Notes: a model not told the origin generated them from the letters alone. Counted from the first letter of the stretch, positions 50,777 to 60,511 are shown. The stretch: 64,000 bases of DNA from CBINFS01 sp966250015 (GCA_966250015.1 CBINFS010000015.1:1-64000); one strand, 5' to 3'. Translations and numbers: made by a program.

Positions 50777-52294
50777 ATGCCATATCTACTCGGAATCGAC
50801 GTTTCTACGACTGCCACGAAAGCGCTTCTAATCGACGAGCATGGCTCGGTCGTCGCCGTCGGCGTCACGGAATATCCTTACGATGTTCCCAAACCGCTCT
50901 GGAGCGAACAGGAGCCCGCTTCCTGGTGGGAAGGCGCCGTCAATAGCATACGCCAGGCGCTCGACCAGTCGGGCATCCGACCTGAAGAGATCGCCGGCGT
51001 CGGTTTGACCGGACAGATGCACGGGCTCGTGTTGCTCGACGAGAAAGGCGACGTCATTCGCCCGGCCATCCTCTGGAACGATCAGCGGACCGGTAAACAA
51101 TGTGACACCATACGAGAACGCCTTGGCAAAGACCGGTTGGTGCAGATTACCGGTAACGATGCTCTCACCGGATTTACCGCGCCAAAAATACTGTGGGTTC
51201 AGGAGAACGAACCTGAATATTGGGCCCGTACACGCCACATCTTGCTCCCCAAGGACTATCTGCGGTACCGGTTGACTGGCGAAATGGCGACCGATAAGGC
51301 AGGCGCCGCTGGAACCCTGTTGATGGACATTCAAAAACGCGATTGGTCCGTTGAAGTCCTGGAAGCGCTCGACATTCCCCGTTCGTTGCTGGCCGAGACG
51401 CACGAAGGGCCGGAGATCACGAGCTACGTGTCGGAGGCGGCTGCGGAAGCAACCGGCCTCAAGGCCGGCACGCCCGTGGTGGCCGGGGGAGGCGATCAAT
51501 CGGCGCAAGCCGTTGGAGTTGGCGCCATTCGGCAAGGCATCGTCGCGCTGACGCTGGGCACGTCGGGTGTCGTGTTTGCTTCCGCAGATTCGCCATTCAT
51601 CGAACCAGAGGGCCGTCTGCATTCTTTCTGCCACGCCGTACCAGGCCTCTGGCACCTGATGGGGGTCATGCTGTCCGCCGCCGGAAGCCTCCGCTGGTAC
51701 CGCGACACCATGGCGCCAGGCACCGACTTCCCCGACCTCCTCAGCGAAGCCAACGCCATACCCCCCGGAAGCGACGGTCTGCTCTTCCTACCCTACCTAA
51801 CTGGTGAACGAACGCCATATCCGGATCCCCTCGCCCGGGGTGCGTTCGTCGGCTTTACGGTGCGGCATACCCGGGCGCACATGACACGTGCCGTGCTCGA
51901 AGGCGTCGCATTCGGTCTGAAAGACATCTTCAACCTCATGCAGCAGTCCGGTCTCCCGGCCCCAGATCAGGTACGCGTGTCCGGTGGCGGCGCAAAGAGC
52001 CCATTGTGGCGCCAGATCCTGGCGGACGTGCTGGGCACCGAGCTGGTTACGGTCAACACCACCGAAGGGGCAGCTTACGGCGCGGCGCTCCTTGCGGGTG
52101 TTGGAACGGGCGTCTGGCCCGATGTAGCCACAGCATGTGACCAGGAAATCAAAGTCACGGGAAGCACCACTGTCAACCTGGACAACGTGCCCGTGTATTC
52201 GGCGTACCACCAGCGGTATCGGGACCTCTACCCCGCCCTCAAGCCGACTTTCCACGAGCTCGAAAACGTCCGTAACGTTACTGCAACCCGGTAA
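50777..52294 (+). CDS. xylB: Xylulokinase
   Basis: The 505-residue FGGY-family kinase phosphorylates D-xylulose with ATP for entry to the pentose-phosphate pathway. Identification is by GIDVSTTATKALLID, VGLTGQMHGLVLLDEKG (the M-H-G-L motif is characteristic of xylulokinases), ILWNDQRTGKQC, PKILWVQENEPE, KDYLRYRLTG, VVAGGGDQSAQAVG (catalytic Asp) and YLTGERTPYPDP. The C-terminal FGGY signature is RVSGGGAKSPLWRQILADV. No xylose isomerase is in the window. It is divergent from the FAH gene and convergent, eight bases apart, with the M1 peptidase gene. Confidence 0.94.
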   Translation: MPYLLGIDVSTTATKALLIDEHGSVVAVGVTEYPYDVPKPLWSEQEPASWWEGAVNSIRQALDQSGIRPEEIAGVGLTGQMHGLVLLDEKGDVIRPAILWNDQRTGKQCDTIRERLGKDRLVQITGNDALTGFTAPKILWVQENEPEYWARTRHILLPKDYLRYRLTGEMATDKAGAAGTLLMDIQKRDWSVEVLEALDIPRSLLAETHEGPEITSYVSEAAAEATGLKAGTPVVAGGGDQSAQAVGVGAIRQGIVALTLGTSGVVFASADSPFIEPEGRLHSFCHAVPGLWHLMGVMLSAAGSLRWYRDTMAPGTDFPDLLSEANAIPPGSDGLLFLPYLTGERTPYPDPLARGAFVGFTVRHTRAHMTRAVLEGVAFGLKDIFNLMQQSGLPAPDQVRVSGGGAKSPLWRQILADVLGTELVTVNTTEGAAYGAALLAGVGTGVWPDVATACDQEIKVTGSTTVNLDNVPVYSAYHQRYRDLYPALKPTFHELENVRNVTATR

Positions 52295-52302
52295 AACAAG
52301 AT

Positions 52303-53979
52303 TTACCGGACCTCCATGAGAATGCGATGGCGGGGGTCGATCGCGACTTTAGCGGCTTTGCCCGGAAGATCCACCGCGACTCGACCCTCGCCCGCCTCGA
52401 CCCGCTGGAGGTTTCCGTCAATCTCGATTTCTACGGGCATCGGGAAGGCACGTCCATCCGGAACGTCCCATTCAAGGTAAAGCGTCTGCCCCTCCCTGCT
52501 CGTTTTGAGCACCGGTAGTTCGGGCTGCCGCAGATACGTCTCGAAAAACCAGTCCATGTCGCGCCCGGAGACCTCCTCGACGATCTGCTGGAAGTCCTCC
52601 GTAGTGGCAAAGCGGCACTGCCGTCCGTCGGTGTACCGTTCGAGTTCCGGGGATGGATACGCCATGCGACGAAGCGCCAGGAAAAAGTTGTCGTCTCCGA
52701 GGACGTACCGCAGGGTGTGTAGAATCCACGCGCCTTTGTAGTAGATGTCGTTGTCGGCGCGCTGCTTCTCGGCATCGATGAAATACACTTCATCCGCAGT
52801 CAGCGACTCCTGCGGAGCCACTGGCCGGAGGTTGAGCAGATCGTCTCGATAGGATAGCAGCTGTGCAATATAGGCCTCCTCTCCGAACTGCTCTTCCAGG
52901 TATAAGGGCTGCATGTAAGTGCCAAACCCTTCATGAATCCAGAAGTCGCGCCAGTCGGGCGCCGTCACCATATTCCCCCACCACTCGTGTGCCAGCTCGT
53001 GGTGGTGGAGCCAATCGTACCCGTCGTTCCCGTTTGAAAAGGTGCTCCCGTACGCGATGATGGTCTGGTGCTCCATACCCAGGAATGGCGTATGCGCCAC
53101 CCCGTACTTTTGCGTGCGAAACGGATACGGCCCCAGGTACTTCTCGAAGAACCTCAGGTGGTCGATGAACTGCGGAAGCATTGCTTCCGCCTCTTTCTTC
53201 CGCTCCGGAAGCACCCAGAAGCTTACGGGCACCTCTTCTCCGGCAATACTCTTGAATACGCCCTCGACTACCTCGTAAGGCGCAACGTTGAGGGCAACCC
53301 CGTAGTTGTTGATCGGCGTCGGAACGAACCAGGAATACGTCCGCTTGCCCCCCGATTCTTCGGTTACCTCTCGTAGCACCCCATTCGACGCCGCCACGAG
53401 CGGCCGTGGAACCGTGATGTGGATCGCCATGGAATCTGGCTCATCCGACGGGTGGTCCTTGCAGGGCCACCAGAGGTCGGCGCCTTCGCCTTGAACGGAC
53501 GTGGCAATCCAGGGATGGCCGTCAGAGGTTAGGCTCCAGGTAAACCCGCCTCCCCACGGTGGATTTCTGGCCTCTCGCGGTTTGCCGGCGTACGAAATGG
53601 TGACCTCCACCACTTCGCCAGCTTCGAGCCTGCCCGGCAGCTCGATCCACAACTTGCCGTTTCGGTTCTCGTGCTCCAGCTCTCCCCCGGCTTCGTCCCC
53701 CGCAATCGTCACCCTCTTTACCGTAAAAACGGTATCTAGATCAAGCACGAGTGACTCCATTGGCCGAATGACGTTGGCCTTCACCGTCAGCTCTCCTGCA
53801 ATGGCCTTCTCTTCAGGGAATACCTCGACGCCGAGCTCATAGAACGTGACGTCGTACGCCGCCTGCTCTTCCATGAGGGGGCCGCCGGAATCGGTCGGAC
53901 CAAACGCCCGCTGGGTCCAGCCATTCTGATTACATCGAGCGAGCAAAAGAACCAAAAACACGAGGAACCAGCGGTTCAT
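52303..53979 (-). CDS. M1-family zinc metallopeptidase, exported
   Basis: This 558-residue aminopeptidase-type enzyme has a short N-terminal signal with a Cys at residue 16 (LLLARCNQ), which could be a lipobox, though Arg before Cys is unusual. The N-terminal beta domain ends in GGGFTWSL and DLWWPCKDHPSDEPDS, the exopeptidase-group motif GMEHQTI precedes the zinc site HELAHEWWGN with the distal Glu in WIHEGFGTYM, and an aromatic-rich Tyr follows in the helix YYKGAWILHTLRY. It is shorter than classic M1 enzymes because the C-terminal helical domain is reduced to a beta domain. Removal of N-terminal amino acids from peptides in the periplasm or at the surface is expected. Confidence 0.92.
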   Translation of the reverse strand: MNRWFLVFLVLLLARCNQNGWTQRAFGPTDSGGPLMEEQAAYDVTFYELGVEVFPEEKAIAGELTVKANVIRPMESLVLDLDTVFTVKRVTIAGDEAGGELEHENRNGKLWIELPGRLEAGEVVEVTISYAGKPREARNPPWGGGFTWSLTSDGHPWIATSVQGEGADLWWPCKDHPSDEPDSMAIHITVPRPLVAASNGVLREVTEESGGKRTYSWFVPTPINNYGVALNVAPYEVVEGVFKSIAGEEVPVSFWVLPERKKEAEAMLPQFIDHLRFFEKYLGPYPFRTQKYGVAHTPFLGMEHQTIIAYGSTFSNGNDGYDWLHHHELAHEWWGNMVTAPDWRDFWIHEGFGTYMQPLYLEEQFGEEAYIAQLLSYRDDLLNLRPVAPQESLTADEVYFIDAEKQRADNDIYYKGAWILHTLRYVLGDDNFFLALRRMAYPSPELERYTDGRQCRFATTEDFQQIVEEVSGRDMDWFFETYLRQPELPVLKTSREGQTLYLEWDVPDGRAFPMPVEIEIDGNLQRVEAGEGRVAVDLPGKAAKVAIDPRHRILMEVR

Positions 53980-54010
53980 AATCCTCCGAAGTCTAAGTCT
54001 CTTGCCGATT

Positions 54011-56131
54011 TTACCGAACCACTGCGCCGTTTTCGCCTTCCGCGACGACCGGCGACAGTCGGCCGTCCCGATCTTCGGCCATCAGCAGCATTCCCTTGCT
54101 TTCGAATCCCCGCAGCTTCCGCGGAGCGAGGTTGGCCACCACGACGACTCGTTTCCCCACCAGGTCTTCCGGAGCCATCTGCTCGGCAACTCCGGCCAGG
54201 ATCTGCCGCTTCTCGAAGCCCAGATCGACGTCGAGGCGAAGCAGCTTGTCCGACTTCGGAATTCTTTCGGCGACCAGCACCGTTCCCATACGCAGATCGA
54301 TCCGGGCAAAGTCGTCGTAAACGATCTCAGGCTTCAATTCAACATAAGGAGCGGTCTCCTCGGCGGCAATTACCGCTTCCGCACCGTTTTCACCGGCACG
54401 GCTCTTCAGGCGCTCGATTTCGCGCGTAATGACTTCATCTTCGATTTTGGTGAACAAAATCGTGGGCTCGTTCAAGGCACTCCCTGCATCGAGCAATGGC
54501 CGGCCGGCATCGGCCCATCCAATCTGGCCTTCCTTCGAGGCGCCCGGTACGCTTGGCCGAACGTTATGCAGATTCAGCATCTCCCTCAACGTAGCAGCCG
54601 CGTGCGGCAGAACCGGATCCATCAAGACACTCAGCGAAGCGCAGATCTGGAGCGAAACGTGAATGGTGTTCCCGCACGCTTTCAGGTTCGTTTTCCGCGT
54701 GTGCCAGGGCTCGGTGTCGTTAAAGTATTTATTCCCCAACCGCGCCAGGTTCATGGTTTCGAAGACGGCCTCACGCATCCGGTACGAGTCGTATGCGCCA
54801 CCAATTTTTTCCGGAAATTCGGCAATTTGCCGGAGCGTCTCGAGGTCCACTTCAGAAGGATCCTCCAGCGGAGGTACTTTCCCGTCGAAGTACCGGGTTG
54901 CGAACGTCATCGTCCGGTTGACGAAGTTGCCCAGAATGTCGGCCAGCTCCGAATTCACGCGCGTCTGGAAGTCGCTCCAGCTAAAGTCAGCATCTTTGGT
55001 CTCCGGCAGCGTTGTGGCCAGCGCGTACCGAAGCAGGTCCGGCGGGAAGGCTTCGAGGTACTCGTGCAGCCACACGGCCCACCCACGGCTCGTCGAAAGC
55101 TTTTTCCCTTCGATGTTGAGGAATTCGTTTGCCGGAACGTTATCGGGCAGGACGTAGTCGCCGTGCGCCATGAGCATGGCCGGAAACATCAGGCAGTGAA
55201 AGACGATGTTATCCTTCCCGATGAAGTGGACGAGCCGGGTCTCCTGATCTTTCCAGTATCGTTCCCACCTTTCGGGATCGCCCGTGGTATTTGCCCATTC
55301 CTTCGTGGCGGAGATGTACCCGATTGGGGCGTCGAACCATACGTAGATCACTTTCCCTTCGGCGCTCACACCCACGCGTTCCGCCACGTCTTTAGGCACC
55401 GGTACACCCCACGGCACGTCTCTTGTGATTGCACGGTCGCGAAGGCCGTCAGCAAACCAGCTTTTAACCTGCCCGAGTACGTTGGGCTTCCAATCCGTCT
55501 TTGACGCGATCCAGTGCTCCAACTTTTCCTGGAAGTCGCCAAGCGGCAGGTACCAGTGGGTGCTTTCTCGCAGCTCGGGAATCGCCTGCGTGAGGGCGCT
55601 CCGCGGATTGATGAGCTCCGCCGGACTCAGCGACGAGCCGCAACGCTCGCACTGGTCTCCGTAGGCATCCTCGTACCCGCAAATCGGACAGGTGCCTCTG
55701 ACGAACCGGTCGGCCAGAAACACACCTGCTTCGGGGTCGAAGAGCTGCTCGTCCGTCTTGAGCTTGAAGACGCCGGCTGAGTCCAGCTTGCGGAAGAAAT
55801 CCTGGCTCGTCTCCCGGTGTACGTCCGACGTGGTACGTCCGTAATAGTCGAAGCTCATCCCGAACCGCGCAAAGCTATCACGGATCATGGGATGGTATTG
55901 ATCGACGATCTCTTTGGGCTGAATGCCCTGTGCGTGCGCCTTCATCATGATGGCGACACCCAGCTCGTCTGATCCACAAATAAAAACGATATCCCGGCCC
56001 GTGAGCCGCTGATACCGGCAAAAGAGATCGGCGGGAAGATAGGCGCCCGCTAAATGTCCGATGTGGATAGGACCATTTGCATAAGGAAGAGCAGCGGTAA
56101 CAAGAATTCGCTTATATTCAGTATCCGACAT
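54011..56131 (-). CDS. metG: Methionyl-tRNA synthetase
   Basis: This 706-residue class I synthetase charges tRNA-Met. HIGHLAGAYLPADLF (about residue 21) and KKLSTSRGWAVW (about 340) are the HIGH and KMSKS-equivalent motifs, here with Thr-Ser-Arg in the loop. The zinc knuckle CPICGYEDAYGDQCERCG has four cysteines. The C-terminal 110 residues (IDLRMGTVLVAERIPKSDKLLRLDVDLG split over the OB fold) are a Trbp111-like tRNA-binding domain that aids tRNA capture and dimerisation. Length and architecture match the long bacterial form. The opposite strand is open for 500 codons over most of this gene, which is a codon-bias shadow. Confidence 0.97.
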   Translation of the reverse strand: MSDTEYKRILVTAALPYANGPIHIGHLAGAYLPADLFCRYQRLTGRDIVFICGSDELGVAIMMKAHAQGIQPKEIVDQYHPMIRDSFARFGMSFDYYGRTTSDVHRETSQDFFRKLDSAGVFKLKTDEQLFDPEAGVFLADRFVRGTCPICGYEDAYGDQCERCGSSLSPAELINPRSALTQAIPELRESTHWYLPLGDFQEKLEHWIASKTDWKPNVLGQVKSWFADGLRDRAITRDVPWGVPVPKDVAERVGVSAEGKVIYVWFDAPIGYISATKEWANTTGDPERWERYWKDQETRLVHFIGKDNIVFHCLMFPAMLMAHGDYVLPDNVPANEFLNIEGKKLSTSRGWAVWLHEYLEAFPPDLLRYALATTLPETKDADFSWSDFQTRVNSELADILGNFVNRTMTFATRYFDGKVPPLEDPSEVDLETLRQIAEFPEKIGGAYDSYRMREAVFETMNLARLGNKYFNDTEPWHTRKTNLKACGNTIHVSLQICASLSVLMDPVLPHAAATLREMLNLHNVRPSVPGASKEGQIGWADAGRPLLDAGSALNEPTILFTKIEDEVITREIERLKSRAGENGAEAVIAAEETAPYVELKPEIVYDDFARIDLRMGTVLVAERIPKSDKLLRLDVDLGFEKRQILAGVAEQMAPEDLVGKRVVVVANLAPRKLRGFESKGMLLMAEDRDGRLSPVVAEGENGAVVR

Positions 56132-56351
56132 AAAAAACTTTAATAAAAAAGGTTGGTATTTTCAGCCACGTACTGTCCGTCGAATCGCTAAACGCCGAAT
56201 CGCAGAGTAACAAGGTACGAAAGCGGCGTGTTGATGTTCACGCTACAAGGTGGGTGGAATACACCTCATTCATGACGAAATAACATAACGTCGCCACCGT
56301 AGGCCATTATCCCGGATTTCGCCTGGCCTTCGGACGAGCTATTGGTAAGAA

Positions 56352-56963
56352 ATGGATACACAGGAAGCCGTCTTTGACGAGCGAAAAGCAAACGTTACCA
56401 GGAATACGCGGGAGACGCGAATCTCTGTCAGCATCAATCTGGATGGGACAGGTGAGTACGAAAACCATACCGGGATCGGCTTCCTCGATCATATGCTCGA
56501 TCTGTTTGCCCGGCACGGACGGTTTGACCTGGAAACCCAATGTGAGGGCGACCTCCACGTGGACGAGCATCACACGATCGAAGACGTGGGAATAACGCTC
56601 GGACAGGCGTTTCGCCAGGCGCTCGGGGACAAAAAGTACATCGGGCGCTACGGCCACGCCTACGTCCCGATGGATGATTGCCTGGCCCGGTGCGTCGTTG
56701 ATCTGTCAGGCAGGTTCTTCCTGTACTTCGACGCCACCTTCACACGTGAGTTCACAGGCCAATTCCCGACGGAAATGGTACGCCATTTCTGGTACGCCTT
56801 TGCGGAACAGCTTCAATGTAACATGCACCTCGAGGTCCTCCACGGCGAAAATACCCACCACCAGATCGAAGCCCTGTACAAGGCGGCCGGCCGTGCGCTC
56901 CGCGTCGCGGTAGACCGGAACGTGGTCTATGGCGAGGTGGCCTCGACGAAGGGACGTCTTTGA
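56352..56963 (+). CDS. hisB: Imidazoleglycerol-phosphate dehydratase
   Basis: The 203-residue monofunctional HisB dehydrates imidazole-glycerol phosphate in histidine synthesis. It has GIGFLDHMLDLFARHG, LHVDEHHTIEDVGI (first metal-binding His-His-Glu set), RYGHAYVPMD, the dehydratase core SGRFFLYFD and the second metal-binding set in LHGENTHHQIEALYKAAGRAL. No histidinol-phosphatase domain is fused. It begins the plus-strand histidine cluster, followed 44 bases later by proC. Confidence 0.97.
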   Translation: MDTQEAVFDERKANVTRNTRETRISVSINLDGTGEYENHTGIGFLDHMLDLFARHGRFDLETQCEGDLHVDEHHTIEDVGITLGQAFRQALGDKKYIGRYGHAYVPMDDCLARCVVDLSGRFFLYFDATFTREFTGQFPTEMVRHFWYAFAEQLQCNMHLEVLHGENTHHQIEALYKAAGRALRVAVDRNVVYGEVASTKGRL

Positions 56964-57007
56964 TTGGAGTACGTGAAGTTCTCCTAAACCCATTGAGCGG
57001 ATAAACG

Positions 57008-57835
57008 GTGTTTACGAATCAAATCATTGCCATAATAGGTGCGGGAAATATCGGCCGGGCGCTGATCGGCGGCCTTCTGAGCACACATAACATCGACCCG
57101 TTACGGATTCGCGCTACTCGCCGGACCGAAGCTTCACTTGAAAGCCTTCGCGAGCAGTTCAACGGCATCCAGACAGGAACCGACAACCGGCAGGCCGTCA
57201 CCGGCGCCACTATGGTCGTGCTCGCCGTCAAGCCCCAGAACGCGTCAAGTGTCATCGAAGAAATCCGAGGAGACGTTTCGAGCGACGCTCTGATCATATC
57301 GGTGCTGGCCGGGGTAACGACGGAAGGCCTCAGAGAGCGTTTCAAACGCGACCTCGCGATCATCCGGACCATGCCGAACACGCCCATGCTGGTGGACGAG
57401 GGCGCCACTGCGATTGCGGCCGGGCGTTCGGCCTCGCCCGAACACGTCGAGCTTGCACGCCGTATGTTCGAGGCCGTCGGCAGGGTCGAAGTCGTTCCCG
57501 AATACCTGATGGATGCCGTGACGGGGCTTTCTGGAAGCGGACCTGCTTACGTATACATGTTCATCGAGGCCTTGACCGACGCAGGCGTTAAACAGGGCAT
57601 ACCCAGGCCAATTTCGGCGCGTCTCGCCGCTCAAACCGTATTCGGTGCGGCAAAGCTGGTCCGAGATACGGGAAAACACCCGGCCATACTGCGAGACGAG
57701 GTTACGACGCCGGGTGGAACGGCCATTGCCGCCGTGGCCGAGCTCGAAAGCCACGGCCTTCGTACCATGCTAATCAATGCCGTCGCCACGGCAACCGCGC
57801 GATCGAAGGAGCTGAGTGAGATTAATTACGAGTGA
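57008..57835 (+). CDS. proC: Pyrroline-5-carboxylate reductase
   Basis: The 275-residue enzyme reduces 1-pyrroline-5-carboxylate to proline with NAD(P)H. It starts with a GTG (57008). IIGAGNIGRALIGGLL is the dinucleotide loop and VLAVKPQNASSVIEEI follows; the C-terminal signature VTGLSGSGPAYVYMFIEALTDAGVKQGI is split across a helix pair, and LRDEVTTPGGTAIAAVAELE is the family's P5C-reductase signature. It is inserted between hisB and hisH, with its end 8 bases before the hisH ATG, so a shared transcript is likely. No proA or proB gene is nearby. Confidence 0.96.
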   Translation: MFTNQIIAIIGAGNIGRALIGGLLSTHNIDPLRIRATRRTEASLESLREQFNGIQTGTDNRQAVTGATMVVLAVKPQNASSVIEEIRGDVSSDALIISVLAGVTTEGLRERFKRDLAIIRTMPNTPMLVDEGATAIAAGRSASPEHVELARRMFEAVGRVEVVPEYLMDAVTGLSGSGPAYVYMFIEALTDAGVKQGIPRPISARLAAQTVFGAAKLVRDTGKHPAILRDEVTTPGGTAIAAVAELESHGLRTMLINAVATATARSKELSEINYE

Positions 57836-57842
57836 GCAGGAT

Positions 57843-58514
57843 ATGGTGACGATCATCGATTATGGGATCGGCAACCTGCGATCGATTGAGAAGGCCTTTC
57901 AGTCGGTAGGTGTCGAGGCGATTCGAACGGACGATCCCGAGGCCATTCGAAAGGCGGAAAGGCTGGTTCTGCCCGGCGTCGGGGCATTCGGCGCCTGTGC
58001 AGACGAGATTCGCAGGCGCAATCTGGAAGAACCCGTTCTGGAAGCCGTCGCCGCCGGTACTCCCCTGCTCGGGGTCTGCGTAGGCATGCAGCTTCTTTTC
58101 GAGGTCTCCGAGGAGCTAGGCCTTCACAGAGGACTTGGTATACTGCCGGGACGCGTTGTCCGCTTCAACGGCGACCTGGTTGAGCAGGAGCCTGATCCTG
58201 TGGGCCAGCCGGGCACGGCCGGCGTTCTCGCTCCCGAGTGCCGAACCCTCAAAATCCCGCACATGGGATGGAACGGCGTTCGGCCGCTTCGAAGCTCACC
58301 GCTGCTGGAGGGTATCGAGGAGGGTTCATTTTTCTACTTCGTGCACTCGTACCACGCCGCCCCGGACGAACCGGGTGACGTCCTCGCGACGACCGAATAC
58401 GGAATCGAATTCCCTTCCATCGTGAACCGGAACAACGTATTTGGCGTCCAGTTTCATCCGGAGAAAAGTCAACGCAATGGCCTTCGTATCCTCAGTAATT
58501 TTAGTAACTTTTAG
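57843..58514 (+). CDS. hisH: Imidazole glycerol phosphate synthase, glutaminase subunit
   Basis: The 223-residue class I glutamine amidotransferase feeds ammonia to HisF. The catalytic Cys is in LLGVCVGMQLLF (C79) and the His-Glu pair in GVQFHPEKSQRNG (H205, E207). MVTIIDYGIGNLRS is the usual start, and GVGAFGACADEIRRR lies in the expected place. Around residues 115-135 about fifteen extra residues are inserted before KIPHMGWNGV. ATG at 57843 is preferred over the upstream 57816 because MVTIIDYG matches the family start. Confidence 0.96.
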   Translation: MVTIIDYGIGNLRSIEKAFQSVGVEAIRTDDPEAIRKAERLVLPGVGAFGACADEIRRRNLEEPVLEAVAAGTPLLGVCVGMQLLFEVSEELGLHRGLGILPGRVVRFNGDLVEQEPDPVGQPGTAGVLAPECRTLKIPHMGWNGVRPLRSSPLLEGIEEGSFFYFVHSYHAAPDEPGDVLATTEYGIEFPSIVNRNNVFGVQFHPEKSQRNGLRILSNFSNF

Positions 58515-58617
58515 CGAACGTTTGACTTCCCGGGCAGTAGGCGACACGCCTTTCTGCCCTTAATTGTCTGAAGTAGATCGAACGTGGCGGCTGGTTACTG
58601 GAGCCATTGGTACTCTT

Positions 58618-59424
58618 ATGACACTTGTTATTCCGGCAATCGACCTGCGCGACGGGCAGTGTGTTCGCCTCTACCAGGGATCGTACGAGCGGGAAACGGT
58701 TTACTTCGACGACCCGGTGAAGATGGCGAAGTTGTGGCGCATTCAAAACGCGCGCACGCTTCACATCGTCGATCTGGACGCCGCCCGTGGAGGCTCCGAA
58801 GGACGGCCCAACAACAGAGACGTCATCCGTGACATCGCCGCCGCGGTCGACATCCCCATCCAGGTCGGTGGTGGGATCCGAACGATGGAGGACATCGAGG
58901 AAGTCCTCGCGTCCGGGGTCCATCGGGCCATTATTGGAACGGCCGCCGTGAAAAATCCCGACCTCGTAACGGAGGCCGTCGAAAAGTACGGATGCAGCCA
59001 CGTCGTGGTCGGTATCGACGCCCGTGATGGTGAAGTCCGCGTCCAGGGCTGGACCGAAGGCAGTGGAATCGACGCCGTCGAAATGGCGCTCGACATGGAA
59101 AAGCGGGGCATTCGCCGAATCATTTATACGGACATCAGCAAAGACGGCACGCTTGAAGGCCCCAGCATCGACGCGTACCGCACGATGGGCGAAAAGCTCA
59201 CGCGCGCCCGCATCACCGCTTCGGGAGGAATAGGGGGCTACCTGGACCTGCTCCGCATCAAGGAGCTCGCCCCGTACCGGGTAGATTCCGTCATCGTCGG
59301 CAGGGCGCTCTACGATAACCGGTTCCCCTGCCAGCAATTCTGGTGCTGGCACAACAAGGACGAGCTGGACCTGAACCGCTACAGCACTGTGTTGGACCGT
59401 GGGCTCGCCTCTGACGCCTGTTAA
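58618..59424 (+). CDS. hisA: ProFAR isomerase
   Basis: The 268-residue TIM barrel isomerises ProFAR to PRFAR in histidine synthesis. LVIPAIDLRDGQCVRLYQG has the first catalytic Asp (D9), the second lies in the GIDARDGEV segment, and phosphate loops are VGGGIRTMED and ASGGIGGY. YTDISKDGTLEGP is the HisA-type signature, distinct from HisF's TSMDHDGTKGGYD. About thirty residues with two cysteines (PCQQFWCWHNK) extend past the normal end. Start chosen at the ATG 58618; the frame opening upstream at 58564 adds residues without family match. Confidence 0.95.
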   Translation: MTLVIPAIDLRDGQCVRLYQGSYERETVYFDDPVKMAKLWRIQNARTLHIVDLDAARGGSEGRPNNRDVIRDIAAAVDIPIQVGGGIRTMEDIEEVLASGVHRAIIGTAAVKNPDLVTEAVEKYGCSHVVVGIDARDGEVRVQGWTEGSGIDAVEMALDMEKRGIRRIIYTDISKDGTLEGPSIDAYRTMGEKLTRARITASGGIGGYLDLLRIKELAPYRVDSVIVGRALYDNRFPCQQFWCWHNKDELDLNRYSTVLDRGLASDAC

Positions 59425-59442
59425 TTACCATTTACTCCTCGA

Positions 59443-60234
59443 ATGCTGGCGAAAAGAATTATTCCCTGCCTCGACGTCGACCAGGGCCGCGTCGTAAAAG
59501 GTGTCAACTTCGTCGATCTGATCGATGCCGGCGACCCGGTCGAACAGGCACGTTTTTACGACGAAGCGGGCGCCGACGAGCTTGTCTTTCTCGACATCAC
59601 CGCGACCCACGAGCAACGTGGCATCATGCACGAGGTCGTCCGGAGGACTGCCGACCAGGTCTTCATCCCGCTTACCGTAGGCGGCGGCCTCCGCACCGTC
59701 GACGACATTTCGGCCATGCTGAATGCCGGCGCCGACAAGGTCTCGATCAACTCGTCTGCGATCCAGAATCCGGAGCTTATCTCTCGTGGAGCAGAAGCGT
59801 TCGGGTCGCAGTGTATGGTTGTGGCCATCGACGCAAAACGAAAGTCGAGCGACCCACTCCGGTGGGAAGTCTACACCCACGGCGGACGTATCGGAACGGG
59901 ACTGGATGTGATCGAGTGGGCGCTCGAGGCGGAACGCCGAGGAGCCGGAGAGCTGCTCGTGACATCGATGGACCACGACGGAACCAAGGGCGGTTACGAC
60001 ATCGAGCTGCTGCAAACGCTGTCCCGACTGGTTCACATCCCGGTCATTGCCTCCGGTGGCGCCGGAACGCTCGATCACCTGCGGGAAGCCATTCAGGAGG
60101 GGGGCGCCGACGCCGTTCTGGCCGCTTCCATCTTTCACTTCCGTATGTTCACCGTCCGCGAGGCGAAGGAATACCTGCACGCTTCGGGTGTAAACGTACG
60201 ATTAGACACCGACCGGTATGCAGCCGTACAATAA
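59443..60234 (+). CDS. hisF: Imidazole glycerol phosphate synthase, cyclase subunit
   Basis: This 263-residue TIM barrel closes the imidazole ring with ammonia from HisH. MLAKRIIPCLDVDQGRVVKG supplies D11, the second catalytic Asp lies in VVAIDAKRK, and TSMDHDGTKGGYD, VIASGGAGTLDHL and VLAASIFHFR form the phosphate sites. It follows hisA by 18 bases and overlaps the next small membrane gene by 17, ending a compact histidine block. The remaining pathway genes (hisG, D, C, I/E) are not in the window. Confidence 0.97.
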   Translation: MLAKRIIPCLDVDQGRVVKGVNFVDLIDAGDPVEQARFYDEAGADELVFLDITATHEQRGIMHEVVRRTADQVFIPLTVGGGLRTVDDISAMLNAGADKVSINSSAIQNPELISRGAEAFGSQCMVVAIDAKRKSSDPLRWEVYTHGGRIGTGLDVIEWALEAERRGAGELLVTSMDHDGTKGGYDIELLQTLSRLVHIPVIASGGAGTLDHLREAIQEGGADAVLAASIFHFRMFTVREAKEYLHASGVNVRLDTDRYAAVQ

Positions 60235-60511
60235 TTCCCGTGCCGCTTCGTTTCTATTAAAAGGAGCTGCCGCACTCTTCGCGGCCGTCGGGTCGTTCAT
60301 CGCGTACTGGTTGGTCGATAAGGCGATTCGCTATCCAACGATTCGCGCCAGCCAGTTCGGATCTGACGCGCCGCTCTGGATTCCGTTTGCCCTGTTCGTG
60401 GTCGTCTGTACGGCTTCTGCCTGTTATTTGTTTATTCGAGCAGCACGCCGAATCGACGCGGGAGATAATCTCTACCAGGACCAAGAGGACCCGGCGCAGG
60501 GCAAATCGTGA
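60218..60511 (+). CDS. Small two-helix membrane protein after hisF
   Basis: The 97-residue protein starts at an ATG 17 bases inside hisF. Two membrane helices are predicted at about 10-30 and 50-72 (FAALFVVVC-like run IPFALFVVVCTASACYLFI), with a basic patch after the second and an acidic tail (YQDQEDPAQG). No family is recognised. The overlap makes co-translation with hisF likely, but nothing links its function to histidine. Confidence 0.7.
   Translation: MQPYNNSRAASFLLKGAAALFAAVGSFIAYWLVDKAIRYPTIRASQFGSDAPLWIPFALFVVVCTASACYLFIRAARRIDAGDNLYQDQEDPAQGKS

Noticed and set aside
54002..55504. 500-codon open frame on the plus strand over metG
   Set aside because: It lies wholly antisense to a well-supported metG, has no family resemblance and is rich in His/Arg/Pro, the usual product of codon bias in the opposite frame.
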